DNA of 30,589 nucleotides from JANXYY01 sp035530875. Its GTDB lineage: Bacteria; Actinomycetota; Actinomycetes; Nanopelagicales; Nanopelagicaceae. Where the stretch lies: NCBI GenBank assembly GCA_035530875.1, contig DATKUB010000015.1:1-30589 (forward strand), read 5' to 3'. Under the pieces are notes generated by a model. It made no database searches. It saw nothing but the letters and a program-made list of their open reading frames with translations, and had not been told where the DNA came from. Below, one piece after another: positions 15,701-22,035 of the stretch; the stretch's first letter is position 1; each line of letters starts with the position of its first letter. A program made the translations under genes and the position numbers.

Positions 15701-18183
15701 CTGCCAACTAGGCGTTTGATCTCTCGCCCGGTTTCTAGTCGCCGAAGGAGAGTTGACCAATTGGTGCTTTCGCCACGGTACTCAGAAACTAAAACGGATG
15801 CCAGTTCGTCTTCCGCCTCTTCTCGCCTTCTAATGGCATCTTTCCAATTGGTTGCAAGGCTCAGCACGCCAACGAGCGTCTTGACCTTCTGGCCTGGCTG
15901 GCTGGCACTGGCTAGCACCCTCTTATCTGCCCGGCAGGCCCCTGATAATCGCTTGAGTCCCTGGTGAACATTGGCGAAGCGAAATTCTATATCTTTCGTA
16001 TCTGCAGCAAGCACGTCTTTCGTCCAATACGTTTCTGCCTGGCTACGACATTCGACTTCTACCTCCCAAACCGCCTGCAACCGATCCGCTGCCGGGGCAA
16101 CCTGATCTAGGGCTTTGCCCTTAAGCCATTCCGCTGGAGGTCTCAAATCCGAAACGGCAATTTGAACAAGCTTTAGTCTGAATTCAGCACCTGATAGATC
16201 CAGTTTGCGATCAAGTTCAAAAAGATCATCAATGACGGCCGCAGCCTTCTCAAAGCGCGCTACTAGCAAAGCTAACCGGGACACGGCTCTGGAATTCTCA
16301 TCGAGGTCGTCAGCTCGAAGTTTCTGCCACATATCTCGATTGACAGGGACGTGACTGAAGTCTGGAAGATCCAAAGTGTCGGTGATCTGCCAATCACTTT
16401 CGAGGAGAGCTCCAATTCTTTCGCTTGACACTTGGCGTTGCTCCAAGATCCTTTCTAACTTGATCATCGACTGCTCGATCGAAGCCAAGCTAGGCGCAAT
16501 CAACCATGATTCCGCAATCAACGCAGACTCATCTTGACACTCTTGAATCACGGTCAATAATTCAGCCAAGCGTGAGAAACCAAAATCGAATGAATCGATC
16601 CAACCTCGAATTGGCCCTACCGCCACCTCTAAGTCAGCCAACGTAGATTGACCCTTGCTAAGTAGCGTCTCATATGGGGTACGTCCTCGTGCCCCACGCC
16701 ACGGAAAATTGTTGCGCTCGCTAACCGGACGCCAAGAGTGCTGAGACCTCTCGCCGATACGTCGAACCTCGCTCAAAATGTCTAACGAAATTGCTTCAAA
16801 TTTCAGCGTGCTCTGGGGTGCGTTTGGAATAGCCGACAAATCCGCGAGTATGCCCGCGACCTGGTTGAAAGAACGACCCAGAGGTTCGCGGATCCCATTG
16901 GCCGCCTCGGACGCTGCGGCCAACTCCTCCCGAAGGCTCTTTACCCGTTCCACTTCCGCTTTTGACATAGATGTTGGCGCCTTCGGCTTCCTACCGAGCG
17001 CTTCACCAAGGGCTGCGGCGACCTCTTTCCTTGTGGCTCGATGACTATGCAGCTCTAGGACATAGTCGGCAAGACCTGCTTCGGCAAGTCGATCCCTCAC
17101 GACCTCAAGGGCCGCCGCTTTCTCAGAGACAAATAAGACCGTCTTCTTCTCGTACAGAAATGCGCCTATCAAATTGGCGATTGTTTGTGATTTCCCAGTT
17201 CCTGGAGGTCCATCGATAACGAGGCTCGATCCACGCAAAGCCGTTGCGATGGCTGCACGTTGTGACGAGTCGGCATCGCGTATCAGGGGTGTCGTCTCCG
17301 GAGGTAGAGCCTGATCTACGGTCGTTGGGTCAATGAATTCGCCTTCAGCAAGTGCGGCTGATTCAGGATCAACAATTGCCCTAATCACGTCATGCGCAGC
17401 TATTGCTGCTTCATTCTCGAGCAAGTCCCGATACATCGCTTCTTTGAAGAAAGAAAATCTGGATATGACAACTGATTCTTCTGCACGCCAACCATCAACC
17501 TCTTGGATGGCGATGTTGACCATGTCTATCCATCGAGCAAAATCGAATTCATCTTGCTCAACAGCCGCCGCCGGGAGTAGGACTCCAAATTCGCTCACTT
17601 TGATTTGAAGCGCCGGGTTGAGCACTATGTCTTCTTCGATTCGAGTGAGCGTCCAATTACTTCGGTCCGGGTTGGACGCGATGGCGATCGGTATCAGGAG
17701 GAGTGGAGCTCGATACTCCTCCTGATCAACATCGCGCCAAACAAGTTGGCCATAAGCCAAATACAGTGTCCAGAGCCCACGATCCAAAAACTCTTGCGTT
17801 GTCCGGCGTTCAATTGCGCGCCCCCGGGTACGAATATCAACCTCAGAGAGATCAGCATAAAGCGTGCCCGGCAACAACAATTCACGTCGCTGCCAAGCCT
17901 CCGGCTTTTCGCCTTCGGCTACTCCAATTTCGCCTCGATCTACATTGGTGTTGAGGATTCGCAGGTGAGCCAATGGCACTTGGCCCTTTTCCACTAAATA
18001 GGAGGCCGCTTCGCTGGCATTCGGGTGGGTGATGGTAATCGATGAACTTTTTGGAGCTTTAAAACTAAGTAGCGTATTTCTCTTCGTTAGGTCAATAAGT
18101 TGATCGCGCCACAGGCGGATGTAGTCGATTGGATCTCTAATCTGCGCGGTTTTTCCGCCGACCTGATCTGCTGGCTTACTCAA
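12721..18183 (-). CDS. Hhe-like DUF4011-helicase-nuclease-DUF3320 protein
   Basis: A single 1820-aa anti-phage-type protein. In order: DUF4011 region (from about residue 20, IRLWRDQLIDLTKRNTLL); superfamily 1 helicase with Walker A GPPGTGKS at 325-332; a long coiled helical insert (about 380-1150); Walker B FDEAS near 1211, GDDRQLPPS near 1237, LWHYRSRHEDL, VQGDERDVI, and NVAITRA near 1448; a REase_MTES_1575/Vsr-like nuclease (about 1500-1590) with SPFE, GYRIDLGIEHPE, ECDGYAYHSS and LHRIWGTSW; and DUF3320 at the C-terminus. This is the architecture described as Hhe (DUF4011-helicase-Vsr). All motifs are intact. The start is TTG at 18183 behind a run of GGGGGGAG and overlaps the stop of a 24-aa ORF. 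The motor and nuclease in one chain suggest DNA translocation and cutting. Confidence 0.93.
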   Translation of the reverse strand: MSKPADQVGGKTAQIRDPIDYIRLWRDQLIDLTKRNTLLSFKAPKSSSITITHPNASEAASYLVEKGQVPLAHLRILNTNVDRGEIGVAEGEKPEAWQRRELLLPGTLYADLSEVDIRTRGRAIERRTTQEFLDRGLWTLYLAYGQLVWRDVDQEEYRAPLLLIPIAIASNPDRSNWTLTRIEEDIVLNPALQIKVSEFGVLLPAAAVEQDEFDFARWIDMVNIAIQEVDGWRAEESVVISRFSFFKEAMYRDLLENEAAIAAHDVIRAIVDPESAALAEGEFIDPTTVDQALPPETTPLIRDADSSQRAAIATALRGSSLVIDGPPGTGKSQTIANLIGAFLYEKKTVLFVSEKAAALEVVRDRLAEAGLADYVLELHSHRATRKEVAAALGEALGRKPKAPTSMSKAEVERVKSLREELAAASEAANGIREPLGRSFNQVAGILADLSAIPNAPQSTLKFEAISLDILSEVRRIGERSQHSWRPVSERNNFPWRGARGRTPYETLLSKGQSTLADLEVAVGPIRGWIDSFDFGFSRLAELLTVIQECQDESALIAESWLIAPSLASIEQSMIKLERILEQRQVSSERIGALLESDWQITDTLDLPDFSHVPVNRDMWQKLRADDLDENSRAVSRLALLVARFEKAAAVIDDLFELDRKLDLSGAEFRLKLVQIAVSDLRPPAEWLKGKALDQVAPAADRLQAVWEVEVECRSQAETYWTKDVLAADTKDIEFRFANVHQGLKRLSGACRADKRVLASASQPGQKVKTLVGVLSLATNWKDAIRRREEAEDELASVLVSEYRGESTNWSTLLRRLETGREIKRLVGSALTRAQTKLLTGDDEISPLIRDEILPEVHEFVSALTIDLPSFPQFSEALRHESAPELAIALRELISWATRCSGALSAIRPNLRTDVEPTVGVLQEISQAYREKMMAEEELKSCEREFVTELGAFYGGLESDISKLHQAHDFATKLRGTANGALSPTQVSLVLSADIESADTVQEAASYFSESVDQIVGLFDDEFAAGTREELEHFDDARDFMNVLAADSAGQQEWLDFNEIITSCERLGLDAAIQFCISEGIEANIVETVLVKSLLRAWADSILANDPALAKVRSYDKDSIVAEYRALDSSLISHAVSPIIESANLLRPQTNLGQSGVIRSQAIKKKRHLPIRDLLSRTEGVAQAIKPVFMMSPLSVSQFLPSSMKFDVVIFDEASQVRPSDAINCIYRGNSVIIAGDDRQLPPSNYWDRSDGDDEATEDDNDAADFESILDIAKRAMPSRSLLWHYRSRHEDLITFSNRSFYNGKLFTFPSARQESDELGVAFFKVSGTYGRGTTKDNPEEARSVAGRVEHHFDTRPNRSLGVVTFSDDQRKAVEHEIDVLRARRPDLEGHFASNRLHGFFIKSLESVQGDERDVIIFSIGYGKDINGKMTNNFGPVNKTKGWRRLNVAITRALYRVEVVSTISASDIANPGTEEVRFFQQYLAYAEHGPKILDIEYQTNGGETESPFEDSVLHVLQSWGYKVRAQVGTAGYRIDLGIEHPERPGIFVLGVECDGYAYHSSQVARDRDRLRQQVLEGLGWKLHRIWGTSWYRHQSEEKNRLKKAIEMAMSREDAWIGLVGSVVTPTLVEREIDDIPDTPEWVDEYRVVAEVTALPSRLGAGEASALPYMRKLIEEVVAIEGPVHVSILEERLREAWDIGRIGAAIRQVWERALKGAAVVARADGFYGLADQEILVRVSGNQQRSVNQVDREELAIAMDLLVRDARAITDGELFTAISRLFGWSRTGSEIQSRLEQSLEATLDWGWIQWAGDALVSVFEQEG

Positions 18184-18254
18184 AACTCCCCCCGGATATC
18201 GACGGCCGAGCGAGCGAAAGCCCCCAGTAGCTGGTAAGTGTCGTCGTCAGTCAC
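18180..18254 (-). CDS. Possible 24-aa leader ORF overlapping the helicase start
   Basis: A GTG at 18254, with GAGGGG about seven bases upstream, opens 24 codons (begins MTDDDTYQLLGAF) that stop at TGA 18180-18182. The TGA shares two bases with the TTG start of the 1820-aa gene, so re-initiation on the TTG is likely. It resembles the arrangement at tkt. I recognise no family; it may be only a translational coupling device. Confidence 0.4.
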   Translation of the reverse strand: MTDDDTYQLLGAFARSAVDIRGEF

Positions 18255-18463
18255 ATTCGTCCCCTCGTTCCAGAACCCCCACCGTTGAGCTCACAGCGGA
18301 CTTGTCCGAGTATGTACAACGCCCAAAAACGCGCATCACCCATACACGGTTGGGCTACATCTTTCCTGATGGGGCTGACAGATGGAAGGTAAGAGACCGG
18401 ATTTCCAAAACTTGCTAGGCTCAAAAGCATGTCATTATCTCAAGAGGTTGCCTCTTTGACACT

Positions 18464-18481
18464 CGCGAGCCATGGCTCGCG
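18464..18481. repeat. Perfect 18-bp palindrome
   Basis: CGCGAGCCATGGCTCGCG is identical to its own reverse complement. It lies about 210 bases upstream of the 24-aa leader ORF of the helicase gene. It could be an operator for a dimeric repressor or a hairpin; no T run follows on either strand, so it is not an obvious terminator. Confidence 0.6.
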
Positions 18482-18638
18482 GCTGCAGTCGTCCGATAGG
18501 TCTCGTTCCCCAAGAAAGACTCGACGACGGTTTATTTGCGCGTTGCCCTGATCCAGAGAGTTCGGAAGCCACCCCACTGGTCGCTGTACTAGTCCAGATC
18601 TATTATCAATGCCAAGGAATCTCCTGCTTGCTCAGTCA

Positions 18639-18667
18639 TGTCTGATTACGCGTGACGTTGCATGTCC
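18639..18667 (+). repeat. Partial copy 3 of the intergenic repeat
   Basis: Matches the right part of copy 2 (3951-3979) at 26 of 29 positions, including ACGCGTGAC and TTGCATGTCC, in the same orientation. The left part, with the first arm of the inverted repeat, is missing. This looks like a decayed or broken end of the same element. Confidence 0.6.
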
Positions 18668-18851
18668 GTTGACATTAACTGTCGAGCGCCATCCAAGATG
18701 CAGTACTGGACGGAAAACTCCCCTCTTACCGAACTGCAAACTCATTCAGATGGTTATCGTCTTGCCGTCTTTGCTGTCGCCCTTTGGGGTATCTACAACC
18801 AGGTATTAACGTTAATTCACCTCTTTGCGAAAACTCCGGAGGTCCTAGACG

Positions 18852-19928
18852 TCAAGAGGCTTGTAATGTTTGGATCGATTTTTGAAGATTCCGGCCAATT
18901 TCCCATCGCCTTGATGGTCCCTGCACAAAAACCGGGCATTCGCGCAGCAGTGAATCCAGTGCTAGAGGAAAGTCACGACTGACTACTACACCTCTGCGAC
19001 GGAGACTTTCTATGATCTTGGTCCTGGACAGCGGTCCCTCAATTGCGAGGATGTGAGTTACCAAATCTAGGACAGGTCGACCTTGCCCTGGACGCACCAT
19101 GGCGTGAGAAAGTGCGTTAATTGCCAGATTACTGGCTGCAATCTCACTGCTTACCCTGCTCAACATTGCACCAGCTTTCGTCCCAGCCTGGGCCAAAATT
19201 TGCCTGGCACGTTCAGACTCTTGTACGCGATCGGCAACGATCACCGCTAAAAGGCTGAGGATGATGGCGATCTCCGGCCGTGTGCGCCAGAGAGCAACGA
19301 ATCCCTTTCCAAGTCCCCAAGCCGAGGCGATTGAAACCTCAAAGAACGCCTCGGCACTAACGAATGCAGTGTCGCCAACAGTTACCCTCAGCGCAGCATG
19401 CTCGGCCATAGAAAACCATTCGATAGTGGCAAGTTCAGCCTTACCGAGTGAACGGCGATCGTCTGACAGTAATAAGGAAGGCGAGAGCATCACAGTCAGG
19501 ATCGCACTGGGTGTATCGTCAGGATCTGTGGCGTCGACTTTCGCAACTCGTGGATCCGAGTGCGAATCTGGCGTTTCTACGAATCGGATCAATGGACAGT
19601 ACTCGTTGATCCACATTCGTTGAGCCATCTCAACGTCAAAGCCATATTTTCGGATGAACTCAGGAAGTTCTGTCGGAACCTCTTCAAATACCTTCTCGGT
19701 TGCGAATAACCTGAACGTGCCAAAACCAGCAGCCTGCTGCAGATACGTCGGTTTTTGATACTTGAGCCGGGCTCTGATGTCACGAAGGAGAACGTTGGTA
19801 TCGAGAATCACTGGGAAAACAAACCTGGCAAAGTGGGACGGTTGTCCGGTCAGCAAGGCGCTCCGAAAGGCCATAACCCCTGGCGGGGTCGACCTGACTT
19901 CCGGGCGCCTAATGGGCGTTGTCTCCAT
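18852..19928 (-). CDS. PIN-domain protein with membrane segment and winged-helix end (358 aa)
   Basis: Residues about 38-165 form a PIN-type RNase domain: ILDTNVLLRD (Asp43), TEKVFEEVP (Glu82/83), an aspartate cluster DATDPDDTP (132-140) and LLLSDDRRSL (Asp156/157), the usual set of metal-binding acids. A hydrophobic helix EIAIILSLLAVIVAD follows at about 219-233. The C-terminal part (about 285-345, ILAIEGPLSRTKIIESLRRRG) looks like a winged helix. PIN toxins are normally near 130-150 aa without such additions, so this is an unusual fusion. The start is ATG at 19928; no ribosome binding site is seen. No antitoxin is obvious, though a short ORF ends about 100 bases upstream. It may cleave RNA near the membrane; the trigger is unknown. 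Confidence 0.8.
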   Translation of the reverse strand: METTPIRRPEVRSTPPGVMAFRSALLTGQPSHFARFVFPVILDTNVLLRDIRARLKYQKPTYLQQAAGFGTFRLFATEKVFEEVPTELPEFIRKYGFDVEMAQRMWINEYCPLIRFVETPDSHSDPRVAKVDATDPDDTPSAILTVMLSPSLLLSDDRRSLGKAELATIEWFSMAEHAALRVTVGDTAFVSAEAFFEVSIASAWGLGKGFVALWRTRPEIAIILSLLAVIVADRVQESERARQILAQAGTKAGAMLSRVSSEIAASNLAINALSHAMVRPGQGRPVLDLVTHILAIEGPLSRTKIIESLRRRGVVVSRDFPLALDSLLRECPVFVQGPSRRWEIGRNLQKSIQTLQAS

Positions 19929-20026
19929 GATTGGAGGCTATATGCCGGGTACGACAATTTCGCGCCGCCGAACCCTGGAAACCAGTACGTTCCGCTCAAT
20001 CCTACTTTTTTCAAAAAGACCGATAT

Positions 20027-20110
20027 CTACTCGTCGATAGCAACCTCAATCTGATGCTGAAATCCGAAGTCTGCATCGTTTGGGAGAATGATTATGATGC
20101 GAGTTGGCAT
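20027..20110 (-). pseudogene. Possible gene remnant or 27-aa ORF
   Basis: An open frame runs from a TAA near 20160 to TAG at 20027-20029. The only usual start is the ATG at 20110. The frame reads protein-like (GLRGFGWDGMPTR, then IIIILPNDADFGF), so it may be the C-terminal remnant of a lost gene rather than a small gene. It ends about 100 bases before the PIN gene on the same strand. No family recognised. Confidence 0.3.
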
Positions 20111-20203
20111 TCCATCCCAACCAAAACCACGAAGTCCGGTCTTGGCCTGAGCAATTTCTTAAGTTAAGTCGTCCCGGATCTTGGATCCCAAGTTCGTCGG
20201 ACG

Positions 20204-20674
20204 TCAAACCAAAATAACCTGTCCGCCATCTCCGCGCGTTAATTCAGCAATCGGAACGCCCAACTCGATTCGAATGTGGCCAGCATCAGGTTCACCGAGG
20301 AACATATCCATACACACCGCGTCATAATCAGGGTGGGTCGGTACGCCTATCAAATCTGTTGGTTCGTTGCATCTTCCCTCAACAAAACGAAGTTCACTCT
20401 TGGCCACCGTAACTCTCAGAGCGTGCGTCCAACCTACCCCGAATTCCGGCCTTGTCTTCGTAACCTCTAAGTACCTCGAAGTGCCTTTTTTCGCTATTTC
20501 AAGTCCTGACTTGGATACGCCATAGTGCCACTGCTCTGAGTCATGAAAAGAGGAACGAATCCATTCGCCGCCCTCGCTGTCTCGCACATAAACGTCACCG
20601 GCTTTTGTACTGGTTTGAACTTTCCAGATTGAACCGAAGGCATGTTGAGCACCGTGTACACGAAATTTCGCCAC
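20204..20674 (-). CDS. Unknown 156-aa protein
   Basis: I do not recognise the family. The frame is open for 156 codons from GTG at 20674 and its composition is protein-like: alternating hydrophobic and charged residues, several tryptophans, probably mostly beta strands (AKFRVHGAQH, WKVQTSTKAGDVYVRDSEGG, ELGVPIAELTRGDGGQVILV). No catalytic motif, signal peptide or membrane segment is visible. No ribosome binding site stands out. It follows the truncated PTGSP-domain copy (20691-20846) by 16 bases. Since a full relative of that domain sits after the GmrSD-type gene, this pair may be the remains of another small accessory operon. Confidence 0.6.
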   Translation of the reverse strand: MAKFRVHGAQHAFGSIWKVQTSTKAGDVYVRDSEGGEWIRSSFHDSEQWHYGVSKSGLEIAKKGTSRYLEVTKTRPEFGVGWTHALRVTVAKSELRFVEGRCNEPTDLIGVPTHPDYDAVCMDMFLGEPDAGHIRIELGVPIAELTRGDGGQVILV

Positions 20675-20690
20675 AGATTCGGCTTTTGAG

Positions 20691-20846
20691 TCATGGTCGT
20701 CCTTCCTTCACTAGTTCCAAATCACACGAACGCCATCCTCGAGTTGATTCGCCCTTAGCGCTCCTATCTACCCCAACCCAGACACGCGTGAGCCGATCCG
20801 GCAGGTCCGGAGATCCTGTCGGTTGCTTGTCGGGATGAAACCTCAT
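20691..20846 (-). pseudogene. Truncated copy of the PTGSP / VWVG domain protein
   Basis: Fifty-one codons from ATG at 20846 to TGA at 20691-20693 contain RFHPD, PTGSP, and LTRVWVG and align with the C-terminal half of the protein at 8682-8993. The similarity continues upstream of the ATG (SLLQLR versus ALQFR) up to a TAA, so the start of the gene has been lost and this is probably a 5'-truncated remnant. The last third differs from the other copy. A short translated product remains possible. Confidence 0.55.
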
Positions 20847-20937
20847 GCGTAACTGGAGCAGAGAAGTTTCACCTTAACAACCTATGCGAAATCAGTTAGT
20901 TTCTGCCATGCCAACGCAAGGCACCTATGATCTCGGA

Positions 20938-22035
20938 TCATTCAGACAAGAAAATCTGCGCCAGAAGCGATTCAGTTGTACTGAGCAGCGCACGAGCCCT
21001 CGCCAGTCCAGTCTCCGCACCATGTTTGGCCGACTGTAAATCTGAAACATGGTCATTGACCTGTTTCGTTAAACGCTTCTCGACGGATACGGCAAAACGT
21101 TTCTCTGCTGGGCGATCCTGCAGTACAAAACTAATTCGAGCCGCCCTCGTGGGTCGTCCCCTTACATACATCTCCTCCCCCGGATTATCCCCAAGCCACA
21201 CTCTCACCCTCTCGTCGGGTGCGGCGGCTCGGAGGCATCGATCAAACGTTTCTATCCCGCAATCAGCGATCTTGGTGACTGCCCCGGATCGCGGATCCTG
21301 GGCTTCCTCCCAGGCTCCGCGCCATGTATCCGCGGCGTCTGGAGCTAAAGTTTCAATAGTTTCAAGGAGCTCAACTGCATGGTTGAGCCGAGCACGACTC
21401 CACGGATCAATCACCTGGATCTCTACGCGGTCTATGGTCTCATCAACACTTGATTGACTGAAGCGAGGGCCGAGAATCTGCGCCCCGATCAGACCGTTAG
21501 TAGCAAAGCCGCCCAAGGTAGTTCCGCGTAGCTGAAGGGATGTGGACATTGGCGCAAACGTGTCCACAAATTCGTGCAAATCCCGCGTCAACGAGGCAAT
21601 CCCTCTAAGAGTGGCGGTATCTGGATTCAGACGAGTACATGCCCAATCAGAGAGTAATCGTGTAGAACGCGTTGCTTCCAGTATGTGAGCAGATAGAACT
21701 TCAGATTGAGATGGGCCAGAGTTAATAAATATTCGCTGGTTGACCAACTGGTTGGCCATTTCCTTCAAACCGGTACTCATTTGCAAGGCGTCTACGAAAT
21801 GCAGCGATTCCGTTGATCTCGAAAAAAGCGTGGCAAAACCAAGGTCTTTGCTCCACGAGGCGTGAGCTGCAAGAGCATTTATTCCTTTGAACTGGGTCGA
21901 AATGTTCTCAGTAAATGACCGTGCAATCTCCTTCTGATGCAAAAGGTAGGGAGTCATCGTTTGATCTCCTACTAGTTTCTGCAACACGTTTACCGAGTCA
22001 CCCAAATTGCTCGGTAAACGATAGGCACTTGACAT
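20938..22035 (-). CDS. Unknown 365-aa protein coupled to nrdJ, nuclease-like C-terminus suspected
   Basis: The ATG at 22035 shares its first base with the nrdJ stop codon (TAATG), so translation is coupled to nrdJ; 28 further codons could be read upstream but lie inside nrdJ in another frame. The N-terminal 200 residues are helical and unrecognised. The C-terminal part (from about 255: DTWRGAWEEAQ, then LRAAAPDERVRVWLGDN, GRPTRAARISFVLQDR) resembles, from memory, the helical domain of predicted pPIWI-associated nucleases, where RGAWEAL and LAPD motifs recur. This is a weak assignment. No membrane segment is present. Its product is unlikely to act with NrdJ; more likely an island gene landed exactly behind nrdJ. 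Confidence 0.7.
   Translation of the reverse strand: MSSAYRLPSNLGDSVNVLQKLVGDQTMTPYLLHQKEIARSFTENISTQFKGINALAAHASWSKDLGFATLFSRSTESLHFVDALQMSTGLKEMANQLVNQRIFINSGPSQSEVLSAHILEATRSTRLLSDWACTRLNPDTATLRGIASLTRDLHEFVDTFAPMSTSLQLRGTTLGGFATNGLIGAQILGPRFSQSSVDETIDRVEIQVIDPWSRARLNHAVELLETIETLAPDAADTWRGAWEEAQDPRSGAVTKIADCGIETFDRCLRAAAPDERVRVWLGDNPGEEMYVRGRPTRAARISFVLQDRPAEKRFAVSVEKRLTKQVNDHVSDLQSAKHGAETGLARARALLSTTESLLAQIFLSE

Larger units (their letters stand above)
18255..18851. other. Long intergenic stretch upstream of the helicase gene
   Basis: About 600 bases between the stop of the PIN gene and the helicase operon. It carries an 18-bp perfect palindrome (18464-18481) and the third, partial repeat copy (18639-18667). 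A plus-strand ORF (18662-18982) with a hydrophobic stretch runs from the repeat into the end of the PIN gene; I do not call it. The helicase promoter must be here, but I find no clear -35/-10 pair. Confidence 0.5.

Noticed and set aside
18662..18982. 106-codon plus-strand ORF with a hydrophobic stretch
   Set aside because: It starts inside the third repeat copy and overlaps the end of the PIN gene by 131 bases; no ribosome binding site or recognisable family.
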